From Tatlockia sp. (lineage in GTDB: Bacteria > Cyanobacteriota > Cyanobacteriia > Cyanobacteriales > Chroococcidiopsidaceae), in contig JACCVJ010000006.1 of the NCBI GenBank assembly GCA_013698215.1, forward strand, positions 1 to 8,894: a stretch of 8,894 bases of DNA, written 5' to 3'. A program made the position numbers and the translations under genes. Shown piece by piece: positions 1-6,159 of the stretch (position 1 is the stretch's first letter; the number at the start of each line of letters is the position of its first letter). The notes below the pieces were generated by a model that saw only the letters and a list, made by a program, of their open reading frames with translations, made no database searches and was not told where the DNA came from.

Positions 1-147
1 TCCGTTACCCAAGCTGTAATGGATACCGAGGCTAGTTTTGCCGAAGTAGAGACGACTTTAAAAGAGATGCTAAAAACTGGGTATGTAGCAATTGATAACC
101 ACCCCGATAGTGGAGTGGTTATTTATCACTTTTTAGAATTGAGTTAG
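1..147 (+). CDS. C-terminal fragment of an unidentified protein (5' end outside window)
   Basis: Reading frame 1 is open from the first base to a TAG at 145-147 and gives 48 residues. The segment contains SFAEVETTLKEMLKTGYV followed by DNHPDSGVVIYHF. That is a helix, then a short beta-hairpin-like stretch, as seen in small winged-helix-like C-terminal modules of cyanobacterial proteins. I have a vague memory of similar tails on cyanobacterial TM2-type membrane proteins, but nothing here proves it and I assign no function. The stop codon overlaps the stop of the convergent DUF2996 gene by three bases (145-147 against 144-146). A hairpin at 95-122 lies inside this coding sequence. The reading frame and protein-like composition are convincing; the identity is unknown. 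Confidence 0.7.
   Translation, partial: SVTQAVMDTEASFAEVETTLKEMLKTGYVAIDNHPDSGVVIYHFLELS
95..122 (-). terminator. Hairpin just past the DUF2996 stop, inside the convergent gene
   Basis: ATAACCAC (95-102) pairs with GTGGTTAT (115-122). After one mismatch, CC (104-105) pairs with GG (112-113), leaving a 6-base loop. On the minus strand it begins 21 bases after the DUF2996 stop codon, where a transcription end would be expected. No T-tract follows on that strand, so it may be a 3'-end stabilising hairpin rather than a full intrinsic terminator. It is also coding sequence for the opposite gene, so the match could be partly coincidental. Confidence 0.35.
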
Positions 148-848
148 TTTCTCGTTAACCATTTTTGACCATTTAAGCGCTGAATTACGCCAAATACAAG
201 CAAATCTAGCGTTACTTTGCGTTCGTCAATTAAAAACGATTCTAGGGTACTTGGTTTAGAGCCTTCGTTGCAGGAAAAACCTCTTTGTCCTTGGATATCT
301 TCTTGAGGAAAATAGACGCTAAATTGACGCAAACCGTTGTACAAACTACCTGTTACTTGCCAACACTCGTTAGCATCGTACCCGGCGATCGCTACTTTTT
401 GTTTAGTAAATTCTAAATTGGCTTCTGGTACTCCCTGGGTTGTCAGGGCTTTTTGCAATGCTGGTAAGTAGTATTGCTGCATAAATTCAGCAAAAGGCTT
501 ATCTTCAACTGCTGGAGCTTTTTCTTTTTTAGCGGCGGGTTTATCGGCTTTATCTGCGGCGGCGCTCTTTTTGGGTTTAGCATTAGATGCTGATTCGTCG
601 GGGGTGGAGGCTTCGGTAGTAGGTTTTTCTCCCGTCGCGTTAGGATTTATTTGCGGATCTAGCGCCGTCGGATCGGGAGCGTTGGCAGTAGGAATATCAG
701 TAGCCTCCGCCTCAGATGTACTATGAAGATGCTCTTGAACTATGCTAGGGGCTTGTTCTTCAACGGTACTTGGTGGGGCATTTTCTCCCGCAGTTTTCCC
801 AATGGGGGCTTGTGCTTCAGGAGAATTATTTGAAGTATTATCTGCCAT
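144..848 (-). CDS. DUF2996 domain-containing protein
   Basis: This is a 234-aa soluble protein. Residues 117-234 match the cyanobacterial DUF2996 family as I know it: KPFAEF near the start, then FTKQKVAIAG, ECWQVTG, RQFSVYFP, STLESFLIDERKVTLDLLV and the C-terminal LNGQKWLTRN. The biochemical role of the family is not established. The first ~115 residues are low complexity, first Pro/Glu/Thr/Ala-rich and acidic, then Lys/Ala-rich (residues ~88-115), and look like a disordered tail longer than I expect for this family. I chose the ATG at 846-848 (MADNTSNN) because family members typically begin MAD and the acidic tail follows directly. An in-frame GTG at 918-920 would add 24 residues and overlap the upstream gene by 13 bases. 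Neither start has a clear Shine-Dalgarno. It is the last gene of the leftward cluster. Confidence 0.87.
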   Translation of the reverse strand: MADNTSNNSPEAQAPIGKTAGENAPPSTVEEQAPSIVQEHLHSTSEAEATDIPTANAPDPTALDPQINPNATGEKPTTEASTPDESASNAKPKKSAAADKADKPAAKKEKAPAVEDKPFAEFMQQYYLPALQKALTTQGVPEANLEFTKQKVAIAGYDANECWQVTGSLYNGLRQFSVYFPQEDIQGQRGFSCNEGSKPSTLESFLIDERKVTLDLLVFGVIQRLNGQKWLTRN

Positions 849-907
849 GATGGGGGTGTAAAAAGGAATTACTTTTACAGTCATTTTGACACAGGGAAGC
901 ATTAATT

Positions 908-2128
908 CTAAGCTACCCACAGGTGTTGAGCAAAGCGCAAAGAGTAGAGAATAAGTAAAAGGAGAAAGAAAGCACTAACTATACATCCCGTGCGCGGATA
1001 GCGAGATAATACAATGCCTAGAGAAACCGCTACACTAACAATTGCATAAACATAGCGCTCGACGGAGGTTGTTCGCCCCGTACTCAAAATTACAGCATAG
1101 CTAAAAGCGCCATAAGTAACTAACGTCAAACTAAGTAGAGAGCGACAATACCACAATAAATAAATTCCACCAAAAGCCGTTGCAGTATTAATTAAAGGAT
1201 TACCCGCAACCAACCATAAAATAAATACTAAAAAGCAGATACCATAACCACGTAGCTTAAAGCGCGATTTCCATAATAAATAACTACTGGCGCAAATAAC
1301 TCCAATTATTAATGGATGCCAAACATCGACAATTGACCCGCGCTGCCAATTTCTCGTACCTACAGCAACCTGCATAAGCATTTTTAGCCAATCTTGCCCA
1401 AAAAAATCCTGTGCTGGTTGCCAAGCTTTTTGGACGCGAATAAAAGCCAAAGCATCTTGAAAATAAATTTGACAATACAGGCTATAAAAAAATACCCCTA
1501 AACCCGTAGCTAAACTAGCAATATAAGCCTTTAATTTTCGACCTTCTCGCCAAGAGACAATTAAAAATGTTGGAATTAGCGCGATCGCCGTTGGACGAGT
1601 TGCTGTCGCCAGCATTCCCCCCAAAACAACCCACCAGTAACGCTTTTGCTCAAAGGCTCGTAAAGCTACAGCGCTAAACAATAAATATAATCCTTCTGAA
1701 TAAATAACCGTGCCAAAAATAGATAGCGGAAACAGAGTTAAAACAACGATAGTCCAACGAGCAATACTTTTACTATGACTGCTTGCTACCCACTTATGGA
1801 TAAAAATTAACGCCGCTAAAAAAGCTAAATTATTGACTAAAGTACCTGCCACTACAAAGGGCAAACCTAAAGTCATTAATCCCCTTGCCAGAAGCGGGAA
1901 TAAAGGGAAAAAAGCGACCGAATGGGGCGTATTGTAGCCAAAAACCGCAATGCGTTCGTAAAAGTCGCTATCCCAAGCTGCAAAGACATTCCAGCCCACT
2001 GTAACGGCAACTCCTCCGGGTGGTGCGGGTACTAGCGGTGCGATCGCAAGCATTACTATACAAATAATTAAGCGGCTTAATAACCATAAACAGAGTGGAA
2101 ACAATAACCGATATTTCCAGGTTTGCAT
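908..2128 (-). CDS. PIG-V-like GT-C family glycosyltransferase (mannosyltransferase-type), multipass membrane protein
   Basis: This 406-aa protein is very hydrophobic, with roughly ten predicted membrane helices. It carries the signature positions of the PIG-V/GPI mannosyltransferase-II-like branch of GT-C enzymes: an acidic motif in the first extracytoplasmic loop (WDSDFY, 52-57, followed by IAVFGY), FFPLFP (73-78), FPLSIF then YSEGLY (143-148) and ATRPT (176-180). Known GT-C enzymes move a sugar from a polyprenyl-phosphate donor to an acceptor on the outer face of the membrane, and the Asp residues of the first loop are the usual catalytic candidates. Donor and acceptor are unknown here. 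The start codon directly follows the TAG of the DUF2079 gene with no intervening base and no good Shine-Dalgarno, which suggests translational coupling. The family call is firm; 'mannosyl' specificity is only a family label. Confidence 0.83.
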   Translation of the reverse strand: MQTWKYRLLFPLCLWLLSRLIICIVMLAIAPLVPAPPGGVAVTVGWNVFAAWDSDFYERIAVFGYNTPHSVAFFPLFPLLARGLMTLGLPFVVAGTLVNNLAFLAALIFIHKWVASSHSKSIARWTIVVLTLFPLSIFGTVIYSEGLYLLFSAVALRAFEQKRYWWVVLGGMLATATRPTAIALIPTFLIVSWREGRKLKAYIASLATGLGVFFYSLYCQIYFQDALAFIRVQKAWQPAQDFFGQDWLKMLMQVAVGTRNWQRGSIVDVWHPLIIGVICASSYLLWKSRFKLRGYGICFLVFILWLVAGNPLINTATAFGGIYLLWYCRSLLSLTLVTYGAFSYAVILSTGRTTSVERYVYAIVSVAVSLGIVLSRYPRTGCIVSAFFLLLLILYSLRFAQHLWVA

Positions 2129-3553
2129 CTACTTTTTACTAAATAGATAAACATCGTCTTGCTGACAAATCAAACTAAATTCTGGGGCTTTTTGCAATTT
2201 ATCTACTAAAGTCCTGGCAAATTCAGAATTACTCGCCCATCCAGGATGACGCACATTGAGGAGAAAGTAATCAAATTCCTGGAGATTGACAGGGGGAGTT
2301 TCTGCATTAGTAAACTTAATTAATTGTCTATGGGATAAATGTGGGGCAATTTCCGCCGTTGTCATTACGCCCCCTTGAGTTTGAATTTGAGCGATCGCCC
2401 GGTTTGTAGCTTGCCAAGTATCTGCATACTCTAGATATCTGCCACCAAAATGAGTAAACTTTGCTAATAGCAGAAATGTTACTAGCGACCATAAAATGAT
2501 TGCTCGTTTGTTTTGCAACCAGGCTTTACCTACAGATAGACTAGAAATGATTGCTAAAAGCAGAAATGGTAAAGCAGGCATTGAGTATTGATGAATTAAA
2601 TCTTTTTGCGCCTGGTAGTCAGCAAGTATATTGAGCGCAATGCAAGGTATAGCGCCGATTAAAGGTTTTAGGCTGGAAAGGGAAAGCCCCCAAGCAACAG
2701 GTATAAATAGCAAAACTAAATATCCTAAATTGGCTAAAGATAAAATTTTCCCTAAAACAAGCCCTGGATTGAATAAAAGGTTTTGAGCTATTTCGCCAAT
2801 AGAATTACCCAAATAGCTATAACGTCCTACGGCGGCGACTTCTTCCCCACTAAAAAAGGGAATAATAACTTGAGTGCTGATTAAAAACCAGCTAATACCA
2901 GCAAAAATAGCGATCGCACCACACCAACGCTTTTTTTCACAGATTAATAGCCAAACTCCCATCGCTACAACAGTTAATGACAAAACTTCTTTACACGCCA
3001 AAACTATTAAAATAGCTAGACAAAACCAGCCAATTTGTCCTAATTGTGCCGCTAAAATTGCCCCTAAAAGTGCTGGGAGAGCAATTACTTCTGGGTGAAA
3101 ATCAAATAAATTAACATTAAAAACTAAAGGATATAGTAGATAAGTTCCCGCAAGGGCGATCGCAATATCTGCCTTTAATCCCCGATGAAGGGCAATATAC
3201 CAAGTAAACACAGCCCCCGATGCTAAAACTAACGCCTGTACCGCAAACAACCAATAAACGCTAGGGTGAATCAGGTATAGCAAAGCCAAGGGATAAAAAA
3301 TAAAAGCTGCATGATCGCCCAAAATATGAAAGCCCATCAGCGAAGAAATCGGCGGAGTCCCTTGACTAATCAAATAAACTGCTTGATCAAAAATACCTAA
3401 ATCAAAAGCCGTTGACTGAAACAATATATGGCGTGAAGCACTGCATACAAACAAGATTAGGGCAAAGGTGCAAGTTACGCACATTAAAGTTTTATACTGT
3501 GGCGTTAGGTAGAATTGTGCGATCGCGTCCTTCGTAGTATTTTTGGACTCCAT
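2129..3553 (-). CDS. DUF2079 family multipass membrane protein (GT-C-like)
   Basis: A 474-aa integral membrane protein. One N-terminal helix (about 24-43) is followed by the DUF2079 signature STAFDLGIFDQAVY (47-60) and LGDHAAF (78-84), then many helices, DFHPE (151-155) and a soluble C-terminal portion from about residue 375 (QATNRAIAQIQTQGGVMTTAE onward). DUF2079 proteins resemble GT-C glycosyltransferases, with conserved acidic residues in the first outer loop (here D51, D56, D80), but no reaction has been assigned as far as I know. The start ATG at 3551-3553 has an upstream AGGAAA at Shine-Dalgarno distance. Its stop abuts the start of the PIG-V-like gene and it lies 24 bases downstream of the 172-aa gene. 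A partnership with the neighbouring glycosyltransferase is inferred from this arrangement. Confidence 0.86.
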   Translation of the reverse strand: MESKNTTKDAIAQFYLTPQYKTLMCVTCTFALILFVCSASRHILFQSTAFDLGIFDQAVYLISQGTPPISSLMGFHILGDHAAFIFYPLALLYLIHPSVYWLFAVQALVLASGAVFTWYIALHRGLKADIAIALAGTYLLYPLVFNVNLFDFHPEVIALPALLGAILAAQLGQIGWFCLAILIVLACKEVLSLTVVAMGVWLLICEKKRWCGAIAIFAGISWFLISTQVIIPFFSGEEVAAVGRYSYLGNSIGEIAQNLLFNPGLVLGKILSLANLGYLVLLFIPVAWGLSLSSLKPLIGAIPCIALNILADYQAQKDLIHQYSMPALPFLLLAIISSLSVGKAWLQNKRAIILWSLVTFLLLAKFTHFGGRYLEYADTWQATNRAIAQIQTQGGVMTTAEIAPHLSHRQLIKFTNAETPPVNLQEFDYFLLNVRHPGWASNSEFARTLVDKLQKAPEFSLICQQDDVYLFSKK

Positions 3554-3577
3554 CAGGTTTCCTGTAAAATATTGCAG

Positions 3578-4096
3578 TTATTCTAGTAACGTTTGTTTCA
3601 ATTGGCTAAGGTTTTCAGGGCTGAGGTTAACTTTGACTTCAATATGCCCAATCGGATCGCGTAAAGTTAAAAGATATTTGCCATCAAGTTGTTGGCATTC
3701 GGTTTCAGGATTAGTCATTTCTACTGTTTCATAGGAAACCTCTGGTAATCCAACGCGAATAATTAGCTGATTTTGGGATTGTGGAAATATATATAACTGC
3801 TGACGGCGAGTATCTAGTACAAGCTGGTATGGTGTAGTATTGCGTTCGAGATCCGAATTTAGTTTGCACCAATAAACCGTAATCCCGCGAATTTGGGGAT
3901 TATTGAGCGTAAAAAATTCATCAAAACGCTGTTTATCCCAATTAATTTTGTCTAACGCACCATCGGGGGGAATCAATCGTTGGGCGAAAGTTACGTCTTT
4001 ATTGGCTAAACTAGACCACCATTGACTAATAAAAGCTAGGTTATCGGTGTTATCAGCTTTTTGGCTATTTTGCTGCCAAATAATTTTAGTTTGCAT
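3578..4096 (-). CDS. Hypothetical protein, 172 aa, first gene of the leftward cluster
   Basis: I do not recognise this protein. It has no signal peptide, no membrane helix and no cysteine motif; its only cysteines are isolated (one in VYWCKL, one in ETECQQL). The N-terminal half contains a helical stretch with two adjacent tryptophans (FISQWWSSLANKDVTFAQRL) and a charged segment (INWDKQRFDEFFTLNN). The C-terminal half alternates hydrophobic residues as in beta strands (YQLVLDTRRQQLYIF, LIIRVGLPEVSYETVEM, YLLTLRDPIGHIEVKVNL) and ends in a short helix. It looks like a compact cytosolic alpha/beta fold. The ATG at 4094-4096 is the natural start, although no Shine-Dalgarno is obvious. Coding appears real: the frame is long, it sits 24 bases before the DUF2079 gene on the same strand, and the opposite strand holds no competing gene. 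Confidence 0.72.
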   Translation of the reverse strand: MQTKIIWQQNSQKADNTDNLAFISQWWSSLANKDVTFAQRLIPPDGALDKINWDKQRFDEFFTLNNPQIRGITVYWCKLNSDLERNTTPYQLVLDTRRQQLYIFPQSQNQLIIRVGLPEVSYETVEMTNPETECQQLDGKYLLTLRDPIGHIEVKVNLSPENLSQLKQTLLE

Positions 4097-4166
4097 AGGT
4101 TAATTTTGATTAGAGGCGATGGAAAACCAGCATAATTTAAAATAGGACGGCAATTTCTGCGATTGA

Positions 4167-4219
4167 TTGAGCAATAACCTAACTTGACGATGCTTTAAAG
4201 TCTGATAGGTTAAGCTCAA
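4167..4219. promoter_or_regulatory. 53-base imperfect dyad in the divergent spacer
   Basis: TTGAGC (4167-4172) and TAACCTA (4175-4181) on the left mirror TAGGTTA (4206-4212) and GCTCAA (4214-4219) on the right, with a 2-by-1 bulge between the blocks. Inside the loop, ACTT (4182-4185) can pair with AAGT (4198-4201). Thirteen pairs plus the inner four exceed chance for a short spacer. It lies just upstream of the J-protein promoter and about 70 bases from the start of the leftward hypothetical gene. It could be an operator, or a folded leader of a leftward transcript if that starts further right. Its function is unknown. Confidence 0.4.
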
Positions 4220-4232
4220 AGACTATAAGATT

Positions 4233-4261
4233 TTGACAGATTTATTCAGTAAATCGATATT
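4233..4261 (+). promoter_or_regulatory. Sigma-70-type promoter for the J-protein gene
   Basis: A perfect -35 TTGACA (4233-4238) is followed after 17 bases by GATATT (4256-4261), a 4/6 match to TATAAT. The predicted transcript would start near 4268 and leave a leader of about 30 bases before the ATG at 4300. No CIRCE heat-shock element (TTAGCACTC with its inverted partner) is visible around it. Confidence 0.5.
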
Positions 4262-4286
4262 TTAGAGAGAATATAACGGGGACTCT

Positions 4287-4292
4287 AGGAGG
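4287..4292 (+). promoter_or_regulatory. Consensus Shine-Dalgarno of the J-protein gene
   Basis: AGGAGG lies 7 bases before the ATG at 4300. It is the strongest ribosome binding site in the window, fixes this start codon and suggests efficient translation. Confidence 0.8.
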
Positions 4293-4299
4293 CTAGTAG

Positions 4300-5292
4300 A
4301 TGGCTGCAACCGACTTCAAAGATTATTACAGCATTTTGGGACTAAATAAAACTGCCACCAACGAAGAAATTAAACAAGCTTTTCGCAAACTAGCGCGTAA
4401 ATATCACCCAGATGTTAATCCAGGAAATACAGAAGCGGAAGCCCGGTTTAAAGAAGTTAGCGAGGCTTACGAGGTATTGTCAGACAAGGAAAAACGGCAA
4501 AAATACGATCAATTTGGTCAGTATTGGAAACAAGCCGAACAAACCCCCTGGGCTGCTAAAAATACTAGGGCTAACTCTGACTTTAACGACGTTGAATTTG
4601 GTAAGTATACGAATTTTGATGAATTTATCAACGACTTACTAGGACGCTTCAACGAGCCTAGTAGCGCAGGTTCTAGTAATAGACAAGCTTATAATTATCG
4701 TACCTCTCCCGGCGCTACGGATTTTGGGGGTTTTGATAATGCTACGGCTAAAACGGCTCAAGACACTGAAGCAGCAGTTTCTCTAGGTTTTGGCGAGGCG
4801 TTTAATGGCGTACAAAAGCGCTTGAGTTTGGGTAGTGAAACTATTGAAGTTCGCATTCCGGCGGGTGTTAAAGCTGGTAGTCGGGTACGAGTACGGGGGA
4901 AAGGTCAATTAAACCCTACAAACCAGCAACGAGGGGATTTATACCTCAAACTAGATATACTTCCTCATTCATTTTTTCAATTTGAGGGAGATAATCTCAC
5001 TTGTGAAGTCTCCGTTACACCCGATGAAGCAGTGCTAGGCGCGTCAATTGATGTCCCCACCCCTGATGGGATGGTAAAAGTAAATATTCCGGCGGGGATT
5101 CGCTCAGGTCAATCTTTACGACTACGGGGTAAGGGGTGGCGTTTACCTAAGGATGGACGCAGCGATCAATTAGTTAAAATTGCGATCGCATCTCCCAAAG
5201 AAATCAGCCCCCAAGAGCGCGAGTATTATGAAAAAATCCGCGATCTCCGTACCTTTGACCCGCGTAGTCATTTACAGCAAGTTAAGTTATAG
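4300..5292 (+). CDS. J-domain co-chaperone without zinc finger (DnaJ/CbpA-type, class B)
   Basis: A 330-aa Hsp40. The J domain spans about residues 6-72 (DYYSILGL, helix II KQAFRKLARKY, the essential HPD at 36-38, then AYEVLSDKEKRQKYDQFG). HPD is the site that stimulates the DnaK (Hsp70) ATPase. A linker of about 85 residues (72-157) is rich in Asn, Phe, Ser and Ala with only scattered Gly, rather than a classic Gly/Phe region. The two-part substrate-binding C-terminal domain runs from about 158 to 320 (SLGFGEAFNGVQKRL, IEVRIPAGVKAGSRVRVRGKGQ, GDLYLKLDILPH, then TPDEAVLGASIDVPTPDG and VNIPAGIRSGQSLRLRGKGW). There is no CxxCxGxG repeat, so it is not a class A DnaJ. It probably delivers unfolded clients to a DnaK in the cytosol or at thylakoids. 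It has its own promoter and converges on the GST gene. Confidence 0.93.
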   Translation: MAATDFKDYYSILGLNKTATNEEIKQAFRKLARKYHPDVNPGNTEAEARFKEVSEAYEVLSDKEKRQKYDQFGQYWKQAEQTPWAAKNTRANSDFNDVEFGKYTNFDEFINDLLGRFNEPSSAGSSNRQAYNYRTSPGATDFGGFDNATAKTAQDTEAAVSLGFGEAFNGVQKRLSLGSETIEVRIPAGVKAGSRVRVRGKGQLNPTNQQRGDLYLKLDILPHSFFQFEGDNLTCEVSVTPDEAVLGASIDVPTPDGMVKVNIPAGIRSGQSLRLRGKGWRLPKDGRSDQLVKIAIASPKEISPQEREYYEKIRDLRTFDPRSHLQQVKL

Positions 5293-5298
5293 GTTTTT

Positions 5299-5330
5299 AA
5301 CCATAAAGACGCGATCGCATCTTTATGGTT
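5299..5330. terminator. Perfect 11-bp hairpin between convergent genes, HIP1 in the loop
   Basis: AACCATAAAGA (5299-5309) and TCTTTATGGTT (5320-5330) are exact reverse complements, flanking a 10-base loop CGCGATCGCA that contains the HIP1 octamer at 5311-5318. The structure begins 7 bases after the J-protein stop and ends 9 bases before the GST stop, so it can serve transcripts from either side. Neither strand has a T-run straight after the stem and the stem is AT-rich. It is therefore a bidirectional 3'-end hairpin rather than a textbook intrinsic terminator. Confidence 0.5.
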
Positions 5331-5339
5331 AGGACTATA

Positions 5340-5996
5340 TTATCTACTCTTTGCCATTCGCACCTTAGCCCGCGATATAAAAGCAGCAACACGCCTGGGG
5401 TTAAGCGCCGTTTGTACCCAAGCTGGACGTTGCTGTAAGCGATCGCACCAAGCACTTAGTAAGGGATAGTTATCCAGAGACACATTAAAATAATGCAGGC
5501 TGCTGATAACAGTTCCCGCAAAGATATCAGCTAATGATAGTCGCTCGCCACCGTAATAAGAGCAGTCGCCTAACAAATTCTCTAAAAAACTCAACCCTGT
5601 TGCTAATTTCTGTCTTGCCTCCTCTAGCTTAGCCTCATCGCACTCAATGCCTAGTAGCTGCATAAATAGCGGACTTATCGCTGGGGCAAATTCATTAGTG
5701 ATTACCATTTCTACCATCCTCACAATTGCTAATTGTTGAGCCTCAGTAGGTAGCATTGCAGGGTTAGGATACTTCGCGTCTAAGTAGTCAAGAATGGCTA
5801 ATGATTCAATTACCCTAAAGCCGTCATCTACTAAGACTGGAATGTAGTGGAAGGGATTAAGGGCGATAAAGTCTGGTTGAAATTGATCGCCATCTAATTT
5901 AAGTTCAACCAGTTCAAATTCAAGACCTTTCTCTAACAATGCAATCCATACCCGGCGAGAATTGAAAGATATTGGCTCATGGTAAAGCGTCAACAA
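5340..5996 (-). CDS. Glutathione S-transferase family protein
   Basis: A 218-aa cytosolic GST. The N-terminal thioredoxin-like domain (1-78) has the usual order: first strand LTLYHEPIS, then SFNSRR (10-15), where Ser10 or Ser13 could be the glutathione-activating residue, cis-proline in NPFHYIPVL (P53) and the glutathione-binding Glu-Ser pair (64-65) in VIESLAILDYL. The all-helical C-terminal domain (about 88-210) includes the SLAD N-capping box (154-157). Such enzymes conjugate or reduce electrophiles and peroxides with glutathione; the substrate is not predictable. The start is TTG at 5994-5996, chosen because GGAGGA (6003-6008) sits 6 bases upstream and no in-frame ATG exists nearby. It lies downstream of two peroxiredoxin-type genes on the same strand, 163 bases from the nearer one, so co-transcription is uncertain. 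Confidence 0.9.
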   Translation of the reverse strand: MLTLYHEPISFNSRRVWIALLEKGLEFELVELKLDGDQFQPDFIALNPFHYIPVLVDDGFRVIESLAILDYLDAKYPNPAMLPTEAQQLAIVRMVEMVITNEFAPAISPLFMQLLGIECDEAKLEEARQKLATGLSFLENLLGDCSYYGGERLSLADIFAGTVISSLHYFNVSLDNYPLLSAWCDRLQQRPAWVQTALNPRRVAAFISRAKVRMAKSR

Positions 5997-6002
5997 TGGT
6001 AT

Positions 6003-6008
6003 TCCTCC
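6003..6008 (-). promoter_or_regulatory. Shine-Dalgarno deciding the TTG start of the GST gene
   Basis: The minus strand reads GGAGGA, 6 bases before the TTG at 5996. An ATG at 6010-6008 partly overlaps this site but opens only a six-codon frame (MEEYHC, stop at 5992-5990) that ends inside the GST gene. The strong site placed exactly before TTG supports the non-ATG start. Confidence 0.6.
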
Positions 6009-6108
6009 ATAACGAAATTAGTCTGCGTGTATGGGCTTAATTCTATGCCTAATTTTAAAATTGGGCGTTGCTAAATTCAGGGCGCGAAAATGATATCAAA
6101 ACTAATGC

Positions 6109-6135
6109 TAGAGACGTTGCATTGCAACGTCTCTA
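6109..6135. repeat. Short palindromic dispersed-type repeat (TAGAGACGTTGCA arms)
   Basis: TAGAGACGTTGCA (6109-6121) and TGCAACGTCTCTA (6123-6135) are perfect 13-base inverted arms around a single T. As RNA it would form a stem of about 11 pairs with a 5-base loop. From memory, GAGACGTTGCA-type palindromes are common interspersed repeats in cyanobacterial genomes, especially Nostoc-like ones. It lies between the peroxiredoxin-like gene (stop 6160) and the GST gene (start 5996), where it may act as a 3'-end hairpin. No T-run follows it leftward. It is the only copy I see in the window. Confidence 0.7.
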
Positions 6136-6159
6136 CATCCAAATTTATATATTTAATCT

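Noticed and set aside
849..920. 24-residue N-terminal extension of the DUF2996 protein from a GTG
   Set aside because: It overlaps the upstream gene, has no Shine-Dalgarno and gives a hydrophobic start unlike the family's usual MAD beginning; kept only as an alternative.
1284..1475. 63-codon open frame on the minus strand
   Set aside because: Lies wholly inside the PIG-V-like gene in another frame, with no family resemblance or ribosome binding site.
2874..3098. 74-codon open frame on the plus strand
   Set aside because: Antisense shadow of the DUF2079 gene; composition mirrors the hydrophobic gene opposite and there is no independent signal.
3543..3734. 63-codon open frame on the plus strand
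   Set aside because: Antisense to the 172-aa gene and its junction with the DUF2079 gene; no Shine-Dalgarno or recognisable domain.
4412..4642. 76-codon open frame on the plus strand
   Set aside because: Out-of-frame shadow inside the clearly real J-protein.
6051..6062. 12-base palindrome AATTTTAAAATT as an operator upstream of GST
   Set aside because: Pure A/T palindromes of this length are expected in AT-rich spacers and nothing else supports a site.
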